Source: Epibacterium sp. Ofav1-8
GTDB taxonomy: Bacteria; Pseudomonadota; Alphaproteobacteria; Rhodobacterales; Rhodobacteraceae
Assembly (NCBI RefSeq): GCF_022348185.1
Contig: NZ_JAKRFD010000004.1
Span: 62,001-126,000, forward strand
Length of the DNA: 64,000 bases
Reading direction: 5' to 3'
Shown: piece after piece, positions 56,045 to 64,000 of the stretch
Layout of the letters: the number at the start of each line of letters is the position of its first letter
Position numbering within the stretch: the stretch's first letter is position 1
Position numbers and translations under genes: made by a program
Notes under the pieces: generated by a model
Databases searched by the model: none
Seen by the model: only the letters and a program-made list of their open reading frames with translations
What the model was told of the DNA's origin: nothing

Positions 56045-58132
56045 ATGAGCAAACTTGCAGACTACGACGGTCCGATTCTCGAAATCGACAAGCTGTCGAT
56101 CTCCTTCTTCACCCGCCTGCGCGAAATTCCGGCGGTGATGGATTTCTCCGTGGCGGTGCAACCCGGCGAGGCCGTGGGCCTTGTGGGGGAATCGGGCTGC
56201 GGCAAATCCACCGTGGCGCTGGGCGTCATGCAGGACCTTGGCAAGAACGGTCGCATCGTCGGTGGCTCGATCAAGTTCAAGGGCCGCGATCTGGCCGAAA
56301 TGAGCACGGAAGAGCTGCGCGATGTGCGCGGCAACGAGATCGCGATGATCTATCAGGAACCGATGGCCTCGCTGAACCCGGCGATGAAGATCGGCAAGCA
56401 GCTGATGGAAGTGCCGATGATCCACGAGGGGCTCAACGAAAAGGACGCCTACGCGCGCGCCCTCGAGGTGGTGACGGACGTGAAGCTGCCGGACCCCAAG
56501 CGGATGCTGAACTCATATCCGCACCAGCTCTCGGGCGGCCAGCAGCAGCGGATCGTCATCGCCATGGCGCTGATGTCGAAACCCTCGCTGCTGATCCTGG
56601 ATGAGCCCACAACCGCGCTCGACGTGACGGTGGAGGCCGCGGTGGTCGAGCTGGTCAAGGATCTGGGCAAGAAATACGGCACCTCGATGCTGTTCATCTC
56701 CCACAACCTCGGGCTGGTGCTGGAAACGTGCGACCGGCTCTGCGTGATGTACTCCGGCGAGGCGGTGGAGCGCGGCTCGATCGAGGATGTGTTCGACGAC
56801 ATGCGCCACCCCTACACGCAGGCGCTGTTCCGCTCGATCCCGCTGCCCGGCGCCGACAAGAACGCGCGCCCGCTGGTGGCGATCCCCGGCAACTTCCCCC
56901 TGCCCCATGAACGCCCCCCGGGCTGCAACTTCGGCCCGCGCTGCGATTATTTCGAAGCCGGGCGGTGTGACGCCGGTGACATCCTGATGGAACCGGTGCC
57001 GGGCAATGACCGTCACCATACCCGTTGCCTCAAATTCCAGGAGATCGACTGGAACGCCCCCATCAATGCGGGCGAGCAGAAGGAAAAAAACGAACCCGGC
57101 CGCGTTGTCCTGAAGATGGACAATCTCAAGAAATACTACGAGGTCGCGGCCAATGCGCTGTTCGGCGGCGGCACCAAGAAGGTTGTGAAGGCCAACGAGA
57201 CGCTGAGTTTCGAAGCCCGCGAATCCGAAACGCTAGCCATCGTCGGCGAGTCGGGTTGTGGCAAGTCGACCTTTGCCAAGGTGCTGATGGGGCTGGAGAC
57301 AGCCACCGAGGGCGAGATCCTGCTGGACAACCGCAATATCGAACAGGTGCCGATCCAGCAGCGCGACGCCGGCACCATCGCCGATGTGCAGATGGTGTTC
57401 CAGAACCCGTTCGACACGCTGAACCCCTCGATGACCGTGGGCCGTCAGATCATCCGCGCGCTGGATATCTTTGGCATCGGCAAGAATGATGCCGAACGCA
57501 AGCAACGCATGCTGGAACTGCTGGATCTGGTAAAACTGCCGCGCGCCTTTGCCGACCGCATGCCGCGACAGCTGTCCGGTGGCCAGAAGCAGCGGGTGGG
57601 CATCGCTCGCGCCTTTGCTGGCGGGGCCCGGATCGTGGTCGCGGACGAGCCGGTTTCGGCGCTTGACGTCTCCGTGCAGGCGGCGGTGACCGATCTCTTG
57701 ATGGAGATCCAGCGCAACGAGAAGACCACGCTCTTGTTCATCTCCCACGATCTGTCGATCGTGCGCTACCTGTCGGACCGGGTGATGGTGATGTATCTCG
57801 GGCATGTGGTGGAACTCGGGGACACCGAACAGGTGTTCTCGCCGCCCTATCACCCCTATACCGAAGCGCTCTTGTCGGCGGTTCCGATCGCCGACACCTC
57901 GGTGGAAAAGACCCACATCGTGCTGGAGGGCGACATTCCCTCGGCGATGAACCCGCCGTCCGGCTGCCCCTTCCAGACCCGGTGCCGCTGGAAATCCGAA
58001 GTCCCCGGGGGCTTGTGCGAAAAGGAAGTGCCACCGATCCGGACCCTCGACGGGGGCCACCAGATCAAGTGCCACCTGAGCGAAGAGATCCTCGAACGCA
58101 TGGAGCCGGTGATCAAGATCGCCGCCGAATAA
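56045..58132 (+). CDS. Fused oligopeptide-type ABC ATPase (DppD-DppF)
   Basis: The 695-residue protein carries two ABC domains. Domain 1 has Walker A GESGCGKS at 48-55 and signature LSGGQQQR; domain 2 has Walker A GESGCGKS at 401-408 and signature LSGGQKQR. Each domain ends in an oligopeptide-type region with Cys clusters (for example PGCNFGPRCDYFEAGRCD). The start at 56045 (MSKLADYDG) has GGGAG upstream. Fusion of DppD and DppF is common in alphaproteobacteria. It powers the two permeases before it. Confidence 0.95.
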   Translation: MSKLADYDGPILEIDKLSISFFTRLREIPAVMDFSVAVQPGEAVGLVGESGCGKSTVALGVMQDLGKNGRIVGGSIKFKGRDLAEMSTEELRDVRGNEIAMIYQEPMASLNPAMKIGKQLMEVPMIHEGLNEKDAYARALEVVTDVKLPDPKRMLNSYPHQLSGGQQQRIVIAMALMSKPSLLILDEPTTALDVTVEAAVVELVKDLGKKYGTSMLFISHNLGLVLETCDRLCVMYSGEAVERGSIEDVFDDMRHPYTQALFRSIPLPGADKNARPLVAIPGNFPLPHERPPGCNFGPRCDYFEAGRCDAGDILMEPVPGNDRHHTRCLKFQEIDWNAPINAGEQKEKNEPGRVVLKMDNLKKYYEVAANALFGGGTKKVVKANETLSFEARESETLAIVGESGCGKSTFAKVLMGLETATEGEILLDNRNIEQVPIQQRDAGTIADVQMVFQNPFDTLNPSMTVGRQIIRALDIFGIGKNDAERKQRMLELLDLVKLPRAFADRMPRQLSGGQKQRVGIARAFAGGARIVVADEPVSALDVSVQAAVTDLLMEIQRNEKTTLLFISHDLSIVRYLSDRVMVMYLGHVVELGDTEQVFSPPYHPYTEALLSAVPIADTSVEKTHIVLEGDIPSAMNPPSGCPFQTRCRWKSEVPGGLCEKEVPPIRTLDGGHQIKCHLSEEILERMEPVIKIAAE

Positions 58133-58479
58133 GACTGCTCCGGGTCGGGCCATCCGGCCTTTGGCGCAGGCCCGGGCAGGCTCTGCCCCGGGTCTGCACG
58201 GCCCGGCAGACCTGAGAAAACGGCCCGATTTGAATGACTTCGGCTCTACGGCCCATTGAACGGCCAATCTGGCCGGCCCCGCGCGTCGGACAGCACAGAA
58301 AACGGCTCCACCCTGCGTTGGGTGGAGCCGTTTTGTTTGTGTACCGGGCACAACCGCCAACCGTCTCTGCCCCCCCGAGGGACGAGGGGCAGGACGTTGA
58401 ATCAAGATCGCACCTCTACAGCCGGACGGGATCTTTGCCGATGCCCGTGCCCGCTCTTGCAAGCGGTCACGGCGCGCAT
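58133..58479. other. Stretch between the ABC operon and the TPR-sulfotransferase gene
   Basis: This 347-bp gap separates converging transcripts and contains a very strong bidirectional terminator at 58299-58334. Otherwise I see only non-coding sequence and no RNA gene. Confidence 0.7.
58299..58334. terminator. Strong bidirectional intrinsic terminator
   Basis: A perfect 15-bp stem, AAAACGGCTCCACCC (58299-58313) with GGGTGGAGCCGTTTT (58320-58334), encloses a 6-base loop and has A/T tails on both sides. Confidence 0.95.
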
Positions 58480-59895
58480 TCAGCGCAGGGCTGCGTCGAA
58501 CGCCTCCCAGGCCTCGACCCAGCGGGCGCCGCCCAGGGCGTCATAGACCGGCTTCAGCTGTTCTTCATAGGCCTGCCACTGGCCTTGGGTGTCCGGCGTC
58601 AGCTCTTCTTGTCCCAGCATCCCGGAAATCGCATCCAGGTTGCACAGCGCGTTGGGCGTCAGACAATCCACGTGGAAATCCAGCCCTGCATGATCTAGCA
58701 GCAGCGCGATTTCCGTTTCGGGACGCTGCACCAGCGCCTCGTAGGATTGCAGGCGCATCGCATCGCCCAGCGTCGCGGCATAGTTGGTCGCCGAGGAGTA
58801 GACCGTGCGCGTGACCTTGGCGATCCATTCCGGGCGCGACGCCAGCGCGTTGCCGTTCAGCACATTGGAGGCGACATTTGCCAGCGCCGTATCCAGCGGA
58901 TGGCGCGACAGGAAGACAAACTTCGCCTCGGGGAACAGGAATTGCGCAAGCGCGAACTCCAGGCAGCCGAGCGGATGGGCATCCACGATCGTCTTGCCGC
59001 CCGCAACCTGCCCACCCAGGGCACGTTCCAGATAGTACTGGCGGAAAATATCGACCTCTTCCGCCGTCAGCTGGTCCATCCAGTCCCAGTAGTTGCAGGG
59101 ACGGTCAGTTTTGGCCAGATGCATGCGGATCGCACCGTGGGTGCGCGACAGCGCCGTGTTTTCGCCAACGCTGAACACGCCGGGGTGTTTGGCCAGGATC
59201 CGCTCCACCAGACCGGTGCCGGCCATGGGCATGCCGCCGACAAAGACGATCTTGGGCAGGAGGGTGGCATCCTCGGAGGCCGGACGCGGTTCGAACAGGG
59301 CTTCCTGCTCTGCAACCATCTCGTCAAAGATCGCCGGGGCAAAGGCGCCTGCGACCTCCTGGCGGGAGGATTGGAACAGGGTGTAGGCGACATCGGTCTC
59401 ACCCGCCGCATGCGCAATCTGCGCCAGCGCGTGATGAACCAGCGCCCGGTGGCGCGTATCCAGGTTGGTGCGCTCGGACAGCGACAACAGACGCTGTGCG
59501 TAGATGCTGTCGACGCCAAATGTCTCGATCCCGTTGAGCGCGGTCAGCGCCGGGATCGAATTGGGGTCCAGTCGCAGCACCTCTTCAAAGGCATGCGCGG
59601 CGCTGGCCAGATCCCCATTGGTCTGCAGCATCAGCCCCAGCTTGCCCCAGCCCGCGGCATCCTCTGGCGCGGCTTCGGTGATGTGGCGCATCACCTTGAT
59701 GGCATTGGGATAATCGCGCATCTCAAAAAAGCAGTCGGCGGTCCGCTCAAGCAGGCCGATGTCCAGCTCGCCCGCTTGGACATAGGGCAGCATCACGCTA
59801 AGGGAGCGCGCAAATTTACCCGTGGCCATGAGACCGTCGACGGTTGCAAATGCCTCAGCCAAGGCATCGGGAGTTTGGCTGTTTTCTACCAGCAT
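58480..59895 (-). CDS. TPR-repeat sulfotransferase-family protein
   Basis: The 471-residue protein has N-terminal tetratricopeptide-like helices (for example TADCFFEMRDYPNAIKVMRH, then WGKLGLMLQTNGDLASAAHA) and a C-terminal sulfotransferase domain with the phosphosulfate loop VGGMPMAGTGLVERIL near residue 224 and FLSRHPLDTALANVA as the 3'-phosphate motif. TPR-sulfotransferases often act on proteins or glycans at the membrane. No signal peptide is visible. The substrate is unknown. Confidence 0.85.
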   Translation of the reverse strand: MLVENSQTPDALAEAFATVDGLMATGKFARSLSVMLPYVQAGELDIGLLERTADCFFEMRDYPNAIKVMRHITEAAPEDAAGWGKLGLMLQTNGDLASAAHAFEEVLRLDPNSIPALTALNGIETFGVDSIYAQRLLSLSERTNLDTRHRALVHHALAQIAHAAGETDVAYTLFQSSRQEVAGAFAPAIFDEMVAEQEALFEPRPASEDATLLPKIVFVGGMPMAGTGLVERILAKHPGVFSVGENTALSRTHGAIRMHLAKTDRPCNYWDWMDQLTAEEVDIFRQYYLERALGGQVAGGKTIVDAHPLGCLEFALAQFLFPEAKFVFLSRHPLDTALANVASNVLNGNALASRPEWIAKVTRTVYSSATNYAATLGDAMRLQSYEALVQRPETEIALLLDHAGLDFHVDCLTPNALCNLDAISGMLGQEELTPDTQGQWQAYEEQLKPVYDALGGARWVEAWEAFDAALR

Positions 59896-60024
59896 GTGAT
59901 GTTCGCCCTTCTGTAACGATGAGGCCGAACCTGCTGGAGAGAAGTGAATCAGCGGTAAAGCGCTTGGTTCGAATTTGTGTCTTTTTCTTGGAATTTAACG
60001 CAGCATCGCCGCAAAGGTTACCCG

Positions 60025-61167
60025 TTACTCGCTCAGAAGCGGTTCGTAGCGCGCATCGGTCAGCGTTTTCAGAAAGGCCACCAGCGCATCAATCCGGCGT
60101 TCGTCCAGCGCCGGCCCATGGGTCAGCTCTGTCGTCGACAGGGTGTCCGGCACCGGGATCGGTCCCCAGGATGCGCCGGTTTCCGGGTTGATCTGCGCCA
60201 CATCCGCCTTGCTGTTGTAGCGGTTGTAGAAGGTCACCACGGTGCGCAGATCCTGGAAGACGCCATTGTGCATATAGGGGCCAGTCACCGCCACATTGCG
60301 CAGGGTCGGTGTCTTGAACTTGCCGCGCTGGTGCGGATCATCCACAAGTGGGTTGTCCAGCAGGCCGTTGTCGACCCACTCCGCCGCAACCCCGTTTTCC
60401 TGCCGGCCCGGCAAATTCGCCGGCACGCCGATATTGTGGTACTTGAAATCGGTAAAGGGCTCGGCCGGGTCCATCGCACTGCGGCGCAACTGATGACACT
60501 GGTTGCAGTTGGTGAACTGTTGCGAAAAGAACAGGAGCCGCCCCAGTTCCTCCATCTTTGTCAGTTCGGCCTCGCCGCGCAGATAGCGGTCGTATTTGCT
60601 GTCGAAGGGCCGAAAGACCTCGGTCTGTTCGAACCGCGCCAGCGCCAGGGTAAGTGCATCATAACCTGCCTCGGCCTCTGAAGGGTCTGTAATATCAACG
60701 TCATAGAGGTCGCGAAATGCGGTCACATAGGCCGGGGTTTCGGCCAGGCGCGCGACCGCCTCCGCCTCTGTTTTCAGCCCCAGTTCGATCGGATTGAGGA
60801 TCGGACCGCCGGCCTGTACCGCCAGGTCGCCCGCACGCCCATCCCAGAATTGACCGCCGACCCAGTCGCCGGCTTCATTCTGGTGAAAGGCAGGCGACAG
60901 CATCGCATAGCTTGTCGTCGGCGCGTGCCGTGCGCCCAGCGACTGCCCGTCGTCCCCGCGTGAGAAAGCCCCCGCCGCATCGCGCCGGGGATCGGCGAAA
61001 CCCGCCTCCGGATCATGACAGCTGGCGCAGGACTGGCTGCGGTTGGCAGAGAGGTCGGTTTCAAAAAACAGGGCCTGCCCCAGCGCCTCCGGCGTCGCAA
61101 ATTCCTCGGCGCAGACAGGCGTCGCCGCCAGGGCAGCGCAGGCGACCAAACGCAAAAGCACGGACAT
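60025..61167 (-). CDS. Diheme cytochrome c peroxidase / MauG-family protein
   Basis: The 380-residue protein has a signal peptide (MSVLLRLVACAALAATPVCA) and two c-type heme sites, CASCH at 47-51 and CNQCH at 221-225. This layout fits bacterial cytochrome c peroxidase or MauG-like enzymes of the periplasm, which reduce peroxide or oxidise protein side chains. AAGGAGG precedes the ATG at 61167; a longer frame from 61641 lacks a site and would bury the signal peptide. The choice between CcpA and MauG-like cannot be made from motifs alone. Confidence 0.88.
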   Translation of the reverse strand: MSVLLRLVACAALAATPVCAEEFATPEALGQALFFETDLSANRSQSCASCHDPEAGFADPRRDAAGAFSRGDDGQSLGARHAPTTSYAMLSPAFHQNEAGDWVGGQFWDGRAGDLAVQAGGPILNPIELGLKTEAEAVARLAETPAYVTAFRDLYDVDITDPSEAEAGYDALTLALARFEQTEVFRPFDSKYDRYLRGEAELTKMEELGRLLFFSQQFTNCNQCHQLRRSAMDPAEPFTDFKYHNIGVPANLPGRQENGVAAEWVDNGLLDNPLVDDPHQRGKFKTPTLRNVAVTGPYMHNGVFQDLRTVVTFYNRYNSKADVAQINPETGASWGPIPVPDTLSTTELTHGPALDERRIDALVAFLKTLTDARYEPLLSE

Positions 61168-61307
61168 GAAACCCTCCTTGGACTTGCGGATCGACCTAGC
61201 GCAGCGGTTCCCGAGAATCCAGATGCAGAAAGGACGCATCCCTTGCGGAACGCGCCCTTTCTCCCTCCCACAGTCCCACCCGCGGGTATTCTTTGGTGTG
61301 GCCAGGA

Positions 61308-61682
61308 TCAGGCCACGGCGACGATCCCCAGCGTCAGCAGGTTGATCGAGGCAAATTGCAACAACACCGGACGCTTGCCCGCGCGCAGCACGGCCCAGGC
61401 CGCAAGCCCGACGGCGCTGGCAAGGCCGAGCACGCCAGCGGCCGTGAGCGCGACAGCCACCCAGCCGCCCTGCGCGTCCCCAAGGGCAGTTTCCAGCACC
61501 AGCGCTTTCAACAGCAGGCCCACCACCGCGCCAAAGGCCACTCCCAACACGGTCGGGCCGATCTCGCGCCGTTGTCCGCGTCCATGTTGATCCAGGATCA
61601 GATCCACCAGCTCGGGCCGGGGTTTCGCACCGGCTTCCCAACCGAGGCGTGTCACCTGTCCTTGAAATGTTTTCCCACTCAC
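61308..61682 (-). CDS. Small membrane protein preceded by a CtrA-type box
   Basis: The 124-residue protein has a basic, soluble N-terminus (MSGKTFQGQVTRLGWEAGAK) and about three hydrophobic segments (VLGVAFGAVVGLLLKALVL; WVAVALTAAGVLGLASAVGL; LLQFASINLLTLGIVAVA). I do not recognise a family. A perfect TTAA-N7-TTAAC motif at 61732-61747 lies about 50 bp upstream, suggesting control by the CtrA encoded in this window. Surface, motility or gene-transfer-agent roles are possible but unproven. Confidence 0.65.
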   Translation of the reverse strand: MSGKTFQGQVTRLGWEAGAKPRPELVDLILDQHGRGQRREIGPTVLGVAFGAVVGLLLKALVLETALGDAQGGWVAVALTAAGVLGLASAVGLAAWAVLRAGKRPVLLQFASINLLTLGIVAVA

Positions 61683-61731
61683 CAGTCTTCCCTCCGTGTT
61701 GAGGGCGAAATTTACCTCCGATTAAGGCGGA

Positions 61732-61747
61732 TTAATGACCGGTTAAC
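61732..61747 (-). promoter_or_regulatory. CtrA-type binding box
   Basis: TTAA (61732-61735), 7 bases, then TTAAC (61743-61747) is a full match to the alphaproteobacterial CtrA consensus. It is 50-65 bp upstream of the 124-residue membrane protein start on the minus strand, with additional TTAA half-sites at 61722 and near 61768. Confidence 0.6.
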
Positions 61748-61832
61748 GATAGCGCAGAGGCAAATGGTTAACGCCGGCGGAAACACGCCGCGCCGCTGGG
61801 CAAACTGGCAAGATCCGGCTCAGGGGCAGCCC

Positions 61833-62408
61833 TCAGCTGCCGAGGATCTTGCGCACGTAGGTCTGGGTTTCCTTGTAGGGCGGCACGCCGCCGTAACGGC
61901 TGACCGCATCCGGGCCGGCGTTATAGGCGGCCAAGGCCAGCCGCCAGGAGCCGAATTTGCGGTATTGCTGGGCCAGGTATTTGGCCCCCCCGCGCAGGTT
62001 TTCTGCCGGCACCATCGGGTCAACGCCAAGGATACGGGCCGTCTGCGGCATCAGCTGCGCCAGCCCCAGCGCGCCCTTGTGCGACTGCGCCGCCGGGTTC
62101 CAGTTGCTCTCCTGTTGTACCAGACGCAGGAACAGGTCCTCGGGCACCCCATGGGCCCGGGCAGCGCTGCGCGCCACCTCGAGGTATTCCCCGCGATAGT
62201 TGCCGTTGTAGATCGGCAGGATATCATCCTTGAGGCTGTCGGGCTTCAACCGCGCCGACCCGCGATATTGCGTGGCCCCCCGCGTGTCGAGGAACTTTGT
62301 CTGGGCGGCAAAGACCTTGCGCTTGGACTTGTTCTGAAACAGGTCCGCCGCCGCCGCAGGGCTGGTGCAGACGGACAGGATAAGAGTAGCAATAGCAAAG
62401 CGTCGCAT
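61833..62408 (-). CDS. Lytic transglycosylase (SLT family)
   Basis: The 191-residue protein has a signal peptide ([20 protein letters not shown]) and an SLT domain with catalytic E100 in QQESNWNP, then [19 protein letters not shown] and [18 protein letters not shown]. It cuts the glycan chains of peptidoglycan in the periplasm. The start at 62408 sits right before the signal peptide; an upstream ATG at 62483 would add 25 residues and was rejected. It is divergent from ssb. Confidence 0.92.
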   Translation of the reverse strand: MRRFAIATLILSVCTSPAAAADLFQNKSKRKVFAAQTKFLDTRGATQYRGSARLKPDSLKDDILPIYNGNYRGEYLEVARSAARAHGVPEDLFLRLVQQESNWNPAAQSHKGALGLAQLMPQTARILGVDPMVPAENLRGGAKYLAQQYRKFGSWRLALAAYNAGPDAVSRYGGVPPYKETQTYVRKILGS

Positions 62409-62682
62409 CGAATGGGCAGCACATCTGATTTTTCGGCTGAGCGCACTATAAACGAGTTTACCGCAAATGGAAGATATCCACATCTATCTGGCGCGGAGGT
62501 CGTTTTTACGCCGTCTCCGCACGCCGGAGGTGGCCCGCCGCTCTTTCATCAACCGGTCAGGGTCGCTACTGTAACGGTCAGGCAACGGACGGGATTCGAC
62601 CTCCTGTCCCGGCGGCCCGCCGCGACCGCTGTAGATCTGACACGATACAGAACAAGACAAAGACACAAAGGACAGGACCCAC

Positions 62683-63219
62683 ATGGCCGGATCCCTGAAC
62701 AAAGTAATGCTCATCGGCAACCTGGGCCGCGACCCGGAAGTGCGCAGCTTCCAGAATGGCGGCAAGGTGTGCAACCTGCGCATCGCGACCTCTGAGACCT
62801 GGAAAGACCGCAACACCGGCGAGCGTCGTGAAAAGACCGAATGGCACTCCGTCGCGATCTTCAGCGAGGGTCTGGTCCGCGTGTGCGAACAATATCTGCG
62901 CAAGGGCTCCAAGGTCTTTGTCGAAGGCCAGCTGCAAACCCGCAAATGGCAGGACCAGAATGGTCAGGACCGGTATTCCACCGAGGTGGTCCTGCAGGGC
63001 ATCGGCGGCACGCTGACCATGCTCGACGGTCGCGGCGAAGGCGGCGGCGGTGGTGGCGGCGGCTACGGCGGAGGCCAAGGTGGCGGCGGTGATTACGGCG
63101 GCGGCGGTGGCGGCTATGGTGGCGGCGGCAGCTACGGCGGCGGCGGTGGCAACCAGGGCGGTGGCTTTGGCGGCGGTGGCCCCTCGCAGAACATCGACGA
63201 CGACGAAATCCCGTTCTGA
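62683..63219 (+). CDS. ssb: Single-stranded DNA-binding protein
   Basis: The 178-residue protein protects ssDNA in replication and repair. The OB-fold runs about 1-112 ([20 protein letters not shown], and [19 protein letters not shown]). A Gly-rich flexible linker follows (about 118-165), and the C-terminus is the partner-binding acidic tip DDDEIPF. The linker codons make a GGT/GGC-rich stretch that is not a DNA repeat array. An AAGGAC site precedes the ATG. Confidence 0.97.
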   Translation: MAGSLNKVMLIGNLGRDPEVRSFQNGGKVCNLRIATSETWKDRNTGERREKTEWHSVAIFSEGLVRVCEQYLRKGSKVFVEGQLQTRKWQDQNGQDRYSTEVVLQGIGGTLTMLDGRGEGGGGGGGGYGGGQGGGGDYGGGGGGYGGGGSYGGGGGNQGGGFGGGGPSQNIDDDEIPF

Positions 63220-63246
63220 GGCCCCGGCCCGGACCAATTCGCACAA

Positions 63247-63281
63247 GAAAACACCCGGTGCTGTCCGCGCCGGGTGTTTTT
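63247..63281. terminator. Intrinsic terminator between ssb and aroB
   Basis: AAAACACCCGG (63247-63257) pairs with CCGGGTGTTTT (63269-63279), with an 11-base loop and more T after it on the plus strand; A/T tails serve both converging genes. Confidence 0.88.
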
Positions 63282-63327
63282 TTCATCTCACTCTTGATCG
63301 GAACAGGGCCCGTTCCGCGCCGCTACC

Positions 63328-64000
63328 TCAGGCGCGCTGGCGCAACGCCTCTTCCAGCACCGCCAGAACCTTGTCCTGCGGCACATCTGCCGTCACGAAA
63401 GCCGCGCCGATGCCACGGGCCAGAATGAACCGGAGCTGGCCGTCCACCACCTTTTTGTCCTGCCCCATCAGCGCCACGAGATCCGCAGCCGGGGGCAGAT
63501 CGCCGGGGATATCCGCCAGATCGGTCTTCATCCCCATCGCCTTAAGATGGGCGCGCACGCGGCTTGGGTCCTCCTGACTGCACAGGCCGAGCTGCGCCGA
63601 CAGCTCAAAGGCCAGCGCGCAGCCGATCGCCACGCCTTCACCATGCATCAGCCGGTCGCTGTAGCCGGTCGCCGCCTCCAGCGCGTGGCAGAAGGTATGG
63701 CCGAGGTTCAGCAGCGCGCGATCCCCCTGCTCGGTCTCGTCGCGCACCACAATGTCGGCCTTCATCTGGACCGACCGGGCCACCGCCTCGACCCGCAGCG
63801 CCATGTCGCCCGCCGCCATCGCAGGCGCGTTGGCTTCGAGGCAATCAAAAAATGCCGCATCCCCCAACAGGCCGTATTTCACGACCTCGCCATAACCGGC
63901 GAGGAAATCCCGCGCGCTCAGGGTGCCCAGAACCGAGGTATCGGCCAGCACCATCGCCGGTTGGTGAAAGGCACCGATCAGGTTCTTGCCTTGGGGCGCG
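63328..64000 (-). CDS. aroB: 3-dehydroquinate synthase, C-terminal part (cut by window edge)
   Basis: The gene continues past the right edge; only the C-terminal two thirds is visible. It converts DAHP to 3-dehydroquinate in the shikimate pathway. Recognised parts are ADTSVLGTLSARDFLAGYGE, VVKYGLLGD, LNLGHTFCHALEA and a HGEGVAIG zinc-ligand motif. It converges on ssb across a shared terminator. Confidence 0.93.
   Translation of the reverse strand, partial: APQGKNLIGAFHQPAMVLADTSVLGTLSARDFLAGYGEVVKYGLLGDAAFFDCLEANAPAMAAGDMALRVEAVARSVQMKADIVVRDETEQGDRALLNLGHTFCHALEAATGYSDRLMHGEGVAIGCALAFELSAQLGLCSQEDPSRVRAHLKAMGMKTDLADIPGDLPPAADLVALMGQDKKVVDGQLRFILARGIGAAFVTADVPQDKVLAVLEEALRQRA

Noticed and set aside
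62467-62574. 35-residue basic peptide frame ([13 protein letters not shown]...) upstream of ssb
   Set aside because: No Shine-Dalgarno before the ATG and no terminator of its own; probably promoter-region sequence of ssb.
63040-63185. GGT/GGC-rich tandem-like array
   Set aside because: It is the codons of the Gly-rich linker of SSB in frame, not a CRISPR or satellite repeat.

Overview
This window looks like chromosome from a Rhodobacteraceae (roseobacter-type) alphaproteobacterium. The DNA is GC-rich and densely coded. The evidence is the sciP-ctrA pair, a DUF6456/DUF6477-like pair, fused oligopeptide ABC ATPases, GluQRS next to TrmFO, and a rseP-bamA-skp-fabZ-lpxA-lpxI-lpxB envelope cluster. 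I see no rRNA, tRNA, CRISPR array, insertion sequence or prophage. The two ends cut through pgpA (left) and aroB (right).

Layout. 0-8 kb: pgpA-cinA, a RatA/Coq10-like protein, hpt, lipA-M20 amidohydrolase, a divergent DUF6456/DUF6477 pair and an MttB-superfamily methyltransferase. 7.8-14.4 kb: guaA, then two sulfotransferase-like genes, a DMT permease, a FadL-type porin and a P-loop protein. 14.5-21.4 kb: metA, a hydrolase, ppk2-tetR, a NIT-domain chemoreceptor and rplM-rpsI. 21.5-29.5 kb: a MocR regulator divergent from a DUF1127 gene, speD-speE, a thioesterase, trmFO-methyltransferase-gluQRS, hisI and a NifU-like scaffold. 29.5-35.6 kb, minus strand: sciP, ctrA, ligA, recG and a 40-residue membrane peptide. 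35.8-49.4 kb: mnmA, then on the minus strand pyrH, frr, uppS, cdsA, dxr, rseP, a second membrane peptide, bamA, skp, fabZ, lpxA, lpxI and lpxB. 49.5-58.1 kb: miaA, an AraC regulator and a four-gene oligopeptide-type ABC transporter. 58.5-64 kb: a TPR-sulfotransferase, a diheme peroxidase, a small membrane protein under a CtrA-type box, a lytic transglycosylase, ssb and partial aroB.

Most of this is housekeeping. The block pyrH-frr-uppS-cdsA-dxr-rseP-bamA-skp-fabZ-lpxA-lpxI-lpxB joins isoprenoid, phospholipid, lipid A and outer-membrane assembly, and lpxD is not in the window. The best candidate for something undescribed lies between recG and the hisI/NifU region. Four phased GAAC half-sites, including a perfect alphaproteobacterial LexA box (GAAC-N7-GAAC), precede a 40-residue single-span membrane peptide. 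The peptide has an ideal Shine-Dalgarno and its own terminator, which is the architecture expected of an SOS-induced SidA-like division inhibitor. Other notable items are a perfect 12-bp inverted repeat between the MocR and DUF1127 genes, overlapping inverted repeats that include the ribosome-binding site of the DUF6477-like gene, a second unannotated 42-residue membrane peptide between rseP and bamA, and a perfect CtrA box at 61.7 kb. Function calls come from reading the sequence only; no database search was run.
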